Source: Xiphophorus maculatus
Lineage: Eukaryota; Chordata; Actinopteri; Cyprinodontiformes; Poeciliidae
NCBI RefSeq assembly: GCF_002775205.1
Contig: NC_036448.1
Span: 4,986,572-5,050,571, forward strand
Length of the DNA stretch: 64,000 nt
Reading direction: 5' to 3'
This document shows positions 33,223 through 42,814 of this stretch, in pieces. The first letter of the stretch is position 1; each line of letters begins with the position of its first letter. The translations under genes and the position numbers were made by a program. The notes beneath the pieces were generated by a model, which was given only the letters and a program-made list of their open reading frames with translations, had not been told where the DNA came from and did not search any database.

Positions 33223-36200
33223 CTGCGGAAAAAAAGAAAGCATCACTGAGCATCACTACAACATGGCTGATTTCTACAGGTGAGATTATATGGCGCATAC
33301 AAAGTACTTTGGGTCTAGTTTCTAGTGCAGACATATCATTACACTTTGAAAAAAGAATAAGATAAAACTAACCTACACATAACTTTTCAACAAGATTGTG
33401 TTACGTAAATAATTCTGTAATATTGACAAAAAGGTACAAGTTCCATAGGCAGATTATTTCACCTTCACAAAGGAAAAAAACGTCTTGGTGAAATAATCTG
33501 CCCGTGTAGCTAGTACTTTTTCAACATTAAGAAATTATTAGTTTAAAACAAGCTCCTATATTTTTTTTACTGAAAAGTTAAATGCAAGTTACTTTTATTA
33601 TTTCAAGTGTACTAAGATATTTTTACTGGAAACTACACCAAAAATGTTGTGTTTTTGCAGTGGTATGTGTTTGAGGTGGAGCTTATGAATAAAAGACCTC
33701 TGAAAAATGCTATTTTCTCTGTGTTCACAACTCAAATTAACAGCTTTCTTAATCTCAAACTAAGTTTTCCATTAAGTGTCAGACCAGGTATTTTGAACTG
33801 CGCATCACAAAAGAAAACCTGACACAGGCCTTTCGATTAGCGACGATAGCTTAGTAGCAGCTGCGAACTTTAGGGTTGTTAGCTGCTAGCTGCTAGCCAG
33901 TTCTTACAAATCATTTAAATTTTGTCAGAGTTTTCAACAGAATACCCAGAATGCCTGACTGACAGTCAACGGTGGAGGTTTCATCAACGCCTTTTGTAGC
34001 CAAGTGTCAAAACCAGCTAGCACGCTGCTAGCCAACTCTGTCGATACAAAAACGCAGCTAAACCACGACTTTCTTACTTCAAAAGAAGTTTCAACTGAAT
34101 GAACAGGGTGCCAATCTTAAAGCAGACATCTGTTTACCTGAGTTCATTTACAGTTTAGACTTAGACTTTACCAGACGAAGGTTCATGCTAACAGCACCTG
34201 CTAACAACAACTGGATAATGCCTTACTAGACAGACTACATTTTCACAAGAACTACTAAGGGGTCGTAGCATTGTGATATCTCATGACATTAAATCTCATT
34301 CCACCCATAGTGAGGATCATATCAAAAGTAGCCTCAGCTACTGAATACTCACACAACAGAGCAGGCGTAGCATCCCTGCTTGCTGCTCTCTCGGATCAGG
34401 AACGTTCCGGAAACTTTGCCTTGAAGCATCTCCTCCGCCTGCGTTCGACTCAGTTCCCCAACGAACCAACTCGCCTCGTCTTGATGTGGTAGGTTCTTCT
34501 CATCTCCCTTCAATACGTATGTGCTGGAAGACCAAGAGGCGTACTATATATATATATGTTTAAAAGTGAAGCACAACGTTTCCTTTCTGGCTGTAAGAGC
34601 CTTTGTTAAAACTTACTCATCAAGGCTGTCGTTGTGTATCCCAAGCCAATCATTTATGCGTTTCTGCCGTACTCCTTTGTGATTAAGCCAGCTGGAAGAA
34701 GATAGGATATTTTTTTTTCCAATTCAATCTACAATGTCAGCAAAACTCAAACTGGTTTGTCTTAAGGGCTTTCATGGGTCACCAGGAATAAAGTACTCAC
34801 TTGAGATACAAGTCTCGGATGTTGCGAAGCTGGATGAGGTCCGGCCGCAAGTTGTTGATCTTCCTGTCCGTCTCTCTGTAGTCCTCTACCTGCGTCCTCA
34901 AGTCGTCCTCCAGGTGCAGCTTGCTGTCGTAGATCTCTCCAAGTCGGCACTTCAGCTTTTCATAATTGATCAGAAAGCTACGAAGGGAGGAAGGAATCAA
35001 ATGTCAGAGATCCGACTAAGATGAACATGAGGGAGCGGCATTTAAATTTTGGATTTTTTTTTTTTGAAAGCCGCATCATGTTTTAAGTACCTCTCCAAAT
35101 CATTGTCGGCTCCCTCCGATAGACTGTTCCTCTCGAACTCCTCTCCGTATCGCTCCTGCTCGCGACACTGCTCCTCGAAGATCAGCATTGCCTCGTTGAA
35201 GGCCTCTATTGCCGTGCGCTTCATCTGGATCTCCTGAAAGGTAGGAAGAAGGATTTATGAGATTTAAAAAAATACAAACATCAAAAACCCATTTCTAATG
35301 TACCGCAGAGTATTAGAGCCACGTTAGGAACATTTTTAAAAATAATAATTACCAGAATAAAGTCAAAATGATACGAGAACAAAGTCGAAACACAATGAGA
35401 ATAAAACATTTGTAGAATTTTAAAGTGGTAATTTTATGACTTCATTTTCACAACACTATAACTTTATTCTTGTGTGACTTTTCTCTTGTAATACTGACTT
35501 TGTTCTTGTAATATGACTTTATTCTGGTAGTTTTATGACTTTGCTCTCGAATTATTTCAACTTGGTTCCTGTATGACTTTTTTCCGTTAACATTGGCTTT
35601 ATTCTCTACATATTATTTTAATCAAATTTTATCTTGACTTGAATCTCGTATGGCTTTATTCTTGAAATACGACTTAATTCATCTTTGTTCTTGCACGACT
35701 TTACTTGACTATGCTCACAATACTGACTTTATTCTCATAATATCATGACTTTATCCTTGTAATGTTATTCTTAAATTCTCCGTTTGCTCTTTGCATGGCC
35801 CTAACACTCTGTGGTCCTGACAAAAGATCCCGACTTATAAAAACCAGCCTGTTACCTGCGAGGTCTTGGTGAAGGCTTCATAAAGACGGTCGAACTCTTT
35901 TGACTTCTCTTGGTACTGATTGTGGACCTCTTTGAGCTTTCTCCCCGCAACGTCAACGCTGTCTTCTTTCACCTGAAGTCCAAAACAGCAGTCGATCAAA
36001 AGACGTACGACTTACACTCACCTAAGTTTTTTTCAAACGTCCGCATGGTAGGACGTATTAACGGTGGCAGACCTCGCTGACCTGTTGGAAACGGGACACG
36101 GGATGCATGAGCATCAGGTCCAGCATGGCGTTGTACTCCACCAGCGAGTGGTGCTGGTAGTACCAGATGAGCTCCACCACCGACGTGAACGTGAAGGGGT

Positions 36201-36554
36201 CCGAGAAGCCGTACTTCCCGTCACGGTGGTAGATCTTGATTAGCTTGTTGTGTCCGTCTTTCCTGCAACGGTGGAAAAAAATAAATGAATAAAAATTTGG
36301 AAGGCAGAGAGTTCGACTGGAGAGTCACGGTCAGATTGGACAGATGTCTCTCCATCCTTTTCTCCCCTTTTCTTTAACGTACCGTAAAGTCAAAGTGAAA
36401 TCTCCCTGCAGCTTCGTGGACGCGTCCCGCACCAGGAAGGAGCCGTCAGGTGTGTCGCGAAGCTTCTCGTTCACCTCGTCCCTGTGGATAAATCGGTAGA
36501 CGTGGGTCTTACTTTCCAACAAACCAGATTCAATAAATCTGGATAAATGAAAAA

Positions 36555-36600
<46 letters not shown>

Positions 36601-38881
36601 TTTTCATCTTGAAAAAGTTGCGTTACCTTGTTATATCTCCCCAGTACCATTCGGCGTCCTGAAGCGAACACACAGGTGGAGAAAGGCAGTTGTTGTTGTT
36701 CATCGTTGGCTTTGTGGACCGGGGAGGAAGAGCTACACACACACACAGAAAAAAAGGTTACATTTTATATGTATGGTGAAAGGAATTACCATCGGATTAA
36801 CTCCTCCCGTTCACACCAGCACACACACCCGCTTCTTTAAAACACCCTCATATGATGAAACTGGCTAGGATCTGAGGACAAGCCCAGGCATGTTTCCAAC
36901 AGATGTCAGGAGGCCAAATCATTAGGAAGACTCTGAGTGGGGGTCATTATCTCCTCAGAAGTGGTGGTGATAAACCGTGAATTTTTAATTGCACCAAACG
37001 TCGGAACAGTAATTACTACTAGACTAAAATTGCTTCTTTTTTTTTTTTTTCTTGGAAGCTGACTTCAACTGTCCCGACAGGTGTAGAAAACCTCTCGATT
37101 ATAATTCAGACCACCCCGCCTATCTGTTAAGTTTACAGAGTATACATTTTTAAGGTATATAAAAGGGAGAGGGGAGGGGGGGGGATCTAAGAGTAAGCAT
37201 TTCTTTAAAATAAACACATTACGTGTATAAAAGTAGGGCGCACCGCATCAAGAGGAGTTGAAGGGCGGTATATTTCACGGCCGGACAAAAGTGCCTTTCA
37301 TGAGGCGGTCGGGGGGCAGTCGCGCAGCATCCGCTCACCTCTTTTTCTGACCTTAAAATAAGCAAAAGGCAGGTGCAGGAGGCACAAATGCGGTGAGACT
37401 CTAAAAGTCTGAAAAATGTTCATCTGCGCAACCACCTCGTCCGTCTTAGTCTCTTTGCCAAGCCCATGCCAGAACGCTAAGTCCCCCGACTGCCAAAATC
37501 AACATCCCCGCTAACGGATCAGAGAGGGCAATGCAATGTTTCATAATTAAGTATTAAGTATGACCCAAACTAAGCTTTTTCTTTTTTTTTCTTCCCCTGG
37601 TAGTTTTCCTCAAGTCCTGACCCACGCCCCTTCCTCCACACACACACATATACACAGGCGCCTTTACAGACATAATCAGTATATATATTATGTCAAAAAA
37701 GATGAACTGCAAAACGTAATGATTGGGTTAATGTTGGATAGCATGTACATAAAATTCAAGAATTATTATTATTTTTTTTTATCCACAAGTTTTGCAAATC
37801 TACCTGTTCCAACTTCGACTTTGCAGCGAATTTGAACTGCCGTGACTTATAACGTTGAATTCACTTGTGTGCATTTCACTGAATAGGAATGCACAAATAA
37901 AACATACAAAAAAATTAAATTAAATTAAACAACATCTTTATCATCTATTTTTTGTGGTTGTTGAGGTCTTCTGCCCTCCACCCCCTGGCTACACGCCGCC
38001 CTGGGTGGTGAGACATGTCGCCCACATCAAAAGCCGCCTCATTAGCTTGCGGCTAAAAATGATGCGAACCTTTTGACAATTACAACAAACGTGGACTTGT
38101 AATGTTTGTGATGGCCTGCAATATTTCTCTTTTAATCACAGCCATCGTCACTGTCATAAAAGTGTAATGGCGCATTAGTAGTCATATGGTTAAAAATAAT
38201 AAAATAATAATAATAAAACAAAGCGGACCTGTTCGTCACGAGACCCATCAGTCTGCGCTTCTCGCCTGCAGCCTACTTTCAGGGGAGCAGGCGGACGAAT
38301 TAAGCACGGCTGGCTGCGGAGGAGGACAAAGCACTCCTTTCATGGAGTCGCTCATTAACGCACCCTGAGTCCGCTTCTTTTCCTCACATTTATTTATCCC
38401 CCCCCCCCCCATTTCTTTTGTTTTCTTTTTCTGACTAATGCCGAAGCAAAACCGTCCGCAGCCTCGTGAATCAGCTCCGTCACCGCGAGCCCGGCGAGCG
38501 CGCGCCGAAACAAAAGAAAAGGAGAGCTCTGCGCGCGATCCTCCGAAGAGGGTATTACGTAATTGCCAAGTGAATTGCGCTATGCGTGCCCGGGCAACGC
38601 CGCTGGGGGAGCGCAGCGGCACCCGGGAGACGGTCATTAAACCCGCCTGCATGTGCAGCATTTAATCATCTCTATTACAGATATGACAGGAGACGATGCC
38701 TCGCGAAAAGGAGAAGGACGGGAAGAGAGGGACGGCTTTTTTTTTTTCTTTCTTTTTTTATTTTTTTTTTAGGGAAGCCGCAGCGGAGCCAAGACAATGG
38801 CTGCCTGTAGTTTAACCCTGACTTACCTGGTGGTGCTTGATCCATTTCGATATAGAATAAACCTTCGGGAGGATAAACCAT
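32946..38881 (-). CDS. PIK3R3: PIK3R3, PI3-kinase regulatory subunit p55-gamma, complete, ten coding exons
   Basis: Exons 38881-38827, 36732-36627, 36481-36383, 36262-36082, 35972-35856, 35233-35091, 34977-34801, 34691-34617, 34523-34353 and 33222-32946 join in phase and give 466 residues (human 461). The N-terminal SH2 starts at WYWGDITR (Trp47); its phosphotyrosine-binding Arg is in FLVRDAS (Arg72). The inter-SH2 coiled coil that holds p110 is about residues 148-317 ([31 protein letters not shown]). The C-terminal SH2 starts at WFVGELSR (Trp337), with Arg362 in FLIRESSK. The start matches p55-gamma (FYIEMD) and there is no SH3 or RhoGAP part, as expected. It recruits class IA PI3K to phosphotyrosine proteins in the cytoplasm. 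Compared with human, DQL is missing at the exon 4/5 join, and the C-terminus is longer and Pro-rich. Confidence 0.96.
33223..34352. other. PIK3R3 last intron with inverted repeat
   Basis: Intron of 1130 bases between exons 9 and 10. It contains the hairpin at 33448-33502 and, around 33560-33665, sequence shared with 42310-42460. No coding sequence. Confidence 0.6.
33448..33502. repeat. Perfect 16-bp inverted repeat
   Basis: GGCAGATTATTTCACC (33448-33463) and GGTGAAATAATCTGCC (33487-33502) flank a 23-base loop. The neighbouring text (AAGTGTACTAAGATATTTTT, TTTTTGCAGTG) belongs to a fish repeat also present at 42310-42460. Confidence 0.7.
34353..34523 (-). CDS. PIK3R3: PIK3R3 coding exon 9 (start of C-SH2)
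   Basis: Residues 318-374: [39 protein letters not shown]. Acceptor TTGGTCTTCCAG, donor GTTGT|GTGAGT, phase 2. Confidence 0.95.
34617..34691 (-). CDS. PIK3R3: PIK3R3 coding exon 8 (end of inter-SH2)
   Basis: Residues 293-317: [20 protein letters not shown]. Acceptor ATCTTCTTCCAG, donor GATGA|GTAAGT. Only 75 bases, fixed by phase and by near-identity to human. Confidence 0.95.
34801..34977 (-). CDS. PIK3R3: PIK3R3 coding exon 7 (inter-SH2 coiled coil)
   Basis: Residues 234-292: [40 protein letters not shown]. Acceptor CTCCCTTCGTAG, donor CTCAA|GTGAGT. Confidence 0.95.
35091..35233 (-). CDS. PIK3R3: PIK3R3 coding exon 6 (inter-SH2 coiled coil)
   Basis: Residues 187-233: [37 protein letters not shown]. 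Acceptor CCTACCTTTCAG, donor GAGAG|GTACTT, phase 2 out. Confidence 0.95.
35340..35780. repeat. Degenerate minisatellite in PIK3R3 intron 5
   Basis: At least ten degenerate units of about 18-22 bases built on TGACTTTATTCTTGTAATA, first in reverse orientation (AGAATAAAGTCAAAATGATA) and then forward. It is the clearest of three places in the window with this unit (also 1560-1790 and 26020-26400). Confidence 0.65.
35856..35972 (-). CDS. PIK3R3: PIK3R3 coding exon 5 (start of inter-SH2)
   Basis: Residues 148-186: [38 protein letters not shown]. It starts directly at V where human has DQLV, so three residues are absent at this junction. Acceptor TTTGGACTTCAG, donor CAG|GTAACA, phase 0. Confidence 0.94.
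36082..36262 (-). CDS. PIK3R3: PIK3R3 coding exon 4 (second half of N-SH2)
   Basis: Residues 87-147: [50 protein letters not shown]. It carries no long open frame beyond the exon. Acceptor CACCGTTGCAG, donor CAG|GTCAGC. Confidence 0.95.
36383..36481 (-). CDS. PIK3R3: PIK3R3 coding exon 3 (N-SH2 FLVR motif)
   Basis: Residues 54-86: [33 protein letters not shown]. Acceptor TTTATCCACAG, donor TACG|GTACGT. Confidence 0.95.
36561..36597. repeat. (AT)n microsatellite in PIK3R3 intron 2
   Basis: About sixteen AT units follow an A run, between exons 2 and 3. Confidence 0.9.
36627..36732 (-). CDS. PIK3R3: PIK3R3 coding exon 2 (linker and start of N-SH2)
   Basis: Residues 19-53: [15 protein letters not shown] then [13 protein letters not shown]. 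It corresponds to the human PPKPPKPMT linker, but the second Pro-rich element is weaker. Acceptor GTGTGTGTGTAG, donor ACAAG|GTAACG. Confidence 0.93.
36733..38826 (-). other. PIK3R3 intron 1
   Basis: A 2.1-kb intron, A/T-rich for most of its length, with a GC- and CpG-rich block at about 38400-38650 near the first exon. A C run occurs near 38400 and T runs near 38738-38770. I found no alternative coding first exon. Confidence 0.55.
38827..38881 (-). CDS. PIK3R3: PIK3R3 coding exon 1 (start codon)
   Basis: Residues 1-18: [18 protein letters not shown], then donor CCAG|GTAAGT in phase 1. The FYIEMD peptide matches p55-gamma. Human has about 19 more residues before this; here the frame upstream is open for 23 codons but has no Met before a stop, so the start at 38881 is chosen. 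Confidence 0.88.
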
Positions 38882-39300
38882 TCCTGTTTTACGGCAGTAG
38901 TCCCAGTTGCACTTGTTTTCTTTACGCTTGCTTTCAAAAAATATTTACAAAAAAAGACAACAACTTTTTTTTTTTGCGATGAAAGATCTAATTTAGGCTG
39001 CTGCTCCGGTGCAGACGCAGCGTCCCGCATAGATCGAGACGAATAGAAACCTCCTTCGATTCCAAGTTGGAAAACATCCCAGATTCCAGATGTGTTGTGT
39101 CAGCATAGCCTGTCAAGAAGCTAAAAGATTCTCTCTCTTTCTTTCTTTAGAAGAGATTGTCTGGCTTTCAGTCCTCCTCGCTGAGTGGCGCAGCTCCTCT
39201 TTGGTTCATCTCGGAAGTGCAGCGGCTTTAAAGGGCTGCTCAGACATCATCTTGGCGCAGACCAACCCGACGAAGGGAGGCGGTAAGAAAGGCGGCGTTT
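38882..39300 (-). promoter_or_regulatory. PIK3R3: PIK3R3 5' leader and likely promoter region
   Basis: Region directly upstream of the start codon on the minus strand. It contains scattered CG dinucleotides (38995-39040, 39180-39310) but no clear TATA box, and the transcription start is not mapped. Confidence 0.3.
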
Positions 39301-41539
39301 CAGTACCGACCTCTGCCGCTTAAATCACACCTACACCGCATTAAATGACACGCTCATCAAACAGAAACGCCAGACAACAATCCCGATGTCTCCTAGTGCG
39401 ACGCAGCTGCGTATGTTCGGACTTTTTTAAATACGGGTGCCCCCTAAATCATAATGGTACCGCCCAGACCGTTTCATTCAGCTCCCTTCAGCCTGGCTGA
39501 AACAGCTGGAAAAAAAAAAAAAATCCTTGCAGGGCATGAATGGAAAAGGCAAAACTGCTTGAAAATCGTCAAACGAAGACAGTTTCTGTCCCAGACAACC
39601 AGGACATGCGGTGTTTCACAGCTCACGAAGCAGATTGCAATTAAAAATGTATCACAGTTGTAACTACCACTGGTGTTGGGGCCAACGGGGCACCATAAGG
39701 CAGACAAAAAAGTTGTCAATTGCTTCCTTACCACAGGCCTACCACTTGTTTGCATATCTAGCCGATAGGATTGGGTGCTATTGAAAGGTGAATAAATAAA
39801 GATGGTGTTATCAAAATGTCTAAAACATTTGTTGAAACAAAGGATTTGGCTAATGCTAGTTTCTTATGTGAAACAGTAAATTTTAAACGTAGCTAGCTAT
39901 AGCTTGCTACACCGCAAACTACTGACATTAACATTGTTATCTATAACAACTGTCCCAGCTTGCAGGTAAAAATGAATTATGCAAAAAATATAGTCTTCTC
40001 ATAATGTCTAAGATTTTTTTGGTAAGAGCAGTTTGTTAGGTGACAGTGTGAATGTAGCTACGTTTAACATTCACGTAGCTAGCGTCAGATGATTTCTAGC
40101 TAGCTAGCTATAGCTTGCGATGCGCCACACACACTGACATCAACGTTGTTATAATGCATAATTTTATCAGCTATTATTGATTCATTCTGTAGAAGAGACT
40201 CAGTGAACTCTGATTTAATCATTGTATGTAGTTTATTATGGCATTATGTGTAGGAATGATGAGACTTGGGGTCTGGTTCTTGACTCTACCCAACGTCTGT
40301 CCCCTGCAGCATAAGCCAGGTGTCAAAGAAACAACCTGGCAGGTTTTCTTTTTTTTAGTGTTAGCCTTCGGTTGTTTGGTTTCCACGCAGCACTGGGCCT
40401 TTTGTCTGTGAAGCAACAGACCTCTCGTGTTGGCAACGGAGTATTATATTCTTGTTGAGCTTGTCGAACACGTTCTGCAGCAAAAATGGCATCTTGGCTG
40501 TCACCGCTCCTAATTACTGCTATAAGCTGTGGCACGCTATGAGGTCATCCGGTTGAAGAAGTCATAGCAGGTGTGTTAACAATGACAAAAAAAAAATAAA
40601 AATAAACATAATAACCGCTGTCAATGTTGGGGACTGAAGGAACCGATTATTTTGTGATGAGACATTTTGGACTTTCTTGCTTCATGTGCTAAAAATGGTC
40701 CATTACTGTCCTGTTGGTGCCGGATGAATACGTGCATTGTGCGGCTCTGCCCGCGACACAGAATGACACTGTGCTGTAAAATTAAACAGCCGAGGCCTCT
40801 TCCTCCAGCTGACATTAGAGGCTGCACAGAGAGAGAGTGGAACTGGGCCTGTTTGGTCAGAGGGTCTGTCTCGGTGGGTGTCCGGGCTTTTACAGCCAAA
40901 TGTCTTCTGACCCCAGTCCAGAGACTTGTTGGAGACGGTTGCGTGGAGGCCGTCCTTCCCTCTTTTTAGCCCCATCAGAGTCCGGCCAGCTCATAGCCTA
41001 AATGGCATCACCGCGGTTATGTCTTTAACCTGAATACAGGGATTTCTATGCCATTGGAGGAGAAGTTGGGTACTTGTTGATTACGCTCCTGAAGTTTTTT
41101 TTTGTGTGTGTGTGTGTGTTTTTTTGTCATACTGTTTCACAAAAAAGAAGAAGTTTGTTCTCAAAAACGTGATTATGAGATGGAAAAGTAAGCAATGAAA
41201 CTTCTCTTCTTGAGTGGTTGAGCTGAATAAATTCAAAGTAACATTAAATCTCAAGCCGCCAGGGAGTTTTTCCAGGGTTTTGGACGGAGACACGGCTTCC
41301 TTGCTGTGGTCATGTGGTCAACCGGAGAAGCAGCTGATAGCTGCCACCATTCCAGTCTGTGGAGTTTTTATGGATCTGATTCCCAGACAAAGGCCCTGTC
41401 CGCACAGAAACAAGATTAGCTGTATCCGCAAGGGAGAAATTTCAAAAGGAGGGTTTCATGTTTTATGCATCTTCTTCTTTTTTTTTTTCTTTTTTTTTAA
41501 ACAATAATGTTGTGGTTCCATTTGTTTCCGTAACCCACC

Positions 41540-41611
41540 TGCGTCTTACTCTCACAAAAAGCATGTGAGAATAAGACGCAAAAACTACCGGTTTTGTTCG
41601 GTAGTTCTTGC
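41540..41611. repeat. Two adjacent hairpins
   Basis: TGCGTCTTACTCTCACA (41540-41556) pairs with 41564-41580 with one mismatch. Immediately after, GCAAAAACTACCG (41578-41590) pairs with CGGTAGTTCTTGC (41599-41611) with one mismatch. Back-to-back stems of this kind suggest a foldback element or recent inversions. Confidence 0.6.
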
Positions 41612-41963
41612 GTGGTTCTGTGGCACCGCTACAGCACCACCGACTGGCCCGGCGTGCTTACTGCAGCGTTCTCTGTGATGCCACGTCCTGTTGGGTGGAT
41701 GCACATATTTTCTTAATGAAAATGCATAGTTTTCATTTTCATGTTAAAAATCCCCAACGTTTTCTAAATGCAGTGTGCATGCCTGGCCTGCAGAAGGCGG
41801 TGAGACTTTGCAAATTTTCTGATCCAGAGTCGTATTTGCGTAACTAAGTAGTCATTTAAGGTGTTCTCCGATGGCATAAATGTTCCGCAACGACCAGATT
41901 TTGCTTTCACATGCCAAATAACCTGACACGGTGAAGAAGCTCAGACAGAACACAGATGTCCTC

Positions 41964-41965
<2 letters not shown>

Positions 41966-41994
<29 letters not shown>
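41966..41994 (+). repeat. (TTG)n microsatellite
   Basis: About nine TTG units. On the minus strand it gives a Gln-like run in a spurious open frame. Confidence 0.9.
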
Positions 41995-41995
<1 letters not shown>

Positions 41996-42309
41996 CTGCT
42001 CTGGGCGGAAACTGAGCCTGACATCATTTCCAAATGTTTTTGGTTTGCATTTGCACGGACTCGCGTTGCGTTTCTTTCCGGGTCTTCTTGTTAAACCTTT
42101 GCGTCTTCGTCTGGCCAAAACGCAGTTGCGGTGTAAACGGGAAGCCAATATGGAAAAAAAACCCCAAACATTTAGCATTTTGTCGTCCTGGCGTTTCCGT
42201 GTCAACAGGACCTACGTCGGATGCTGCTTTGGCACTCCCTTCAAAGTTTTTAATTTAAAGAAAAATGTGTGTATTTTGCAGTTTAATACAAATGTTATTT
42301 GTCTTTAAT

Positions 42310-42466
42310 TTGTATACATTGCAAAAACACAATCCTCTTAGGTATTTTTGGTAGTTCGAGTGCAAATATCTTAGTACACTTGAAATAAGACAAAACTAGT
42401 AAGTTTTCAGTAAATGTGTTTATTTTAAGTCAGTGATTCCTTAATATTGATGACAAACAACTAGCT
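42310..42466. repeat. Fish dispersed repeat, host of the solo LTR (left part)
   Basis: TTGCAAAAACACAATCCTC, then AATATCTTAGTACACTTGAA, is the reverse complement of text at 33600-33665 in the PIK3R3 last intron. It continues on the other side of the LTR at 42815 with TGAAATAATGTGCAAGTGG. Confidence 0.5.
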
Positions 42467-42471
42467 ATAAG

Positions 42472-42809
42472 TGTCAGGATCTGTGTTTTTCTGTGTTTAT
42501 TTAGAGTTTTCTGTGTCCTTAGTCTCTTCATTGTCCTGTCCTCCCCTTGATTGTTCCCAGGTGTGTCTCGTTCTGTCATTACCCTCCCATGTATTTAACT
42601 CCACCTGTGTTCCTTGTTCCTCGTCGAATGTGTGCTCTGTCTTCCGAGTTTCTGTTTTTGTTAGCGGTTGCTACCGGCGTCGAGCCCTGGCTTCAGCTCG
42701 GCCGTGCGGCCCATTCCTAGAGCGTGTTTGCCCATCATTAAAGACATCATTTTCATCTTACCTGGGTCTACAGCGTCTGCCTCACCAACCCTCACCACAC
42801 CACATGACA
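42472..42809 (+). mobile_element. Solo LTR of a retrotransposon (Gypsy-like)
   Basis: A 338-bp block starting TGTCAGGATCTG and ending CACATGACA, so its ends are TGTCA/TGACA inverted repeats with the canonical TG...CA. It is flanked by a perfect 5-bp target duplication, ATAAG at 42467-42471 and 42810-42814. Inside is an ATTAAA polyadenylation-like signal at about 42738, as expected before the end of an LTR. No internal retrotransposon genes flank it, so it arose by LTR-LTR recombination. The Gypsy-like assignment rests on resemblance to fish LTRs I know and on the 5-bp duplication; the boundaries are seen directly. Confidence 0.88.
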
Positions 42810-42814
42810 ATAAG

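Larger units (their letters stand above)
39301..42309. other. Upstream of PIK3R3, no gene seen
   Basis: No exon of a known gene recognised. It contains GCTAGCTAGC-type low complexity at 40085-40110, a (TG)n tract near 41105, the paired hairpins at 41540-41611 and a (TTG)n tract at 41966-41994. Confidence 0.45.

Noticed and set aside
32857..33246. Long open frame of 129 codons on the minus strand
   Set aside because: It is the wrong frame over PIK3R3 exon 10; the SH2 frame is fixed by phase and family match.
41852..42205. Frame with a Gln run on the minus strand
   Set aside because: The run is a (TTG)n microsatellite; the flanks have no coding character or splice sites.
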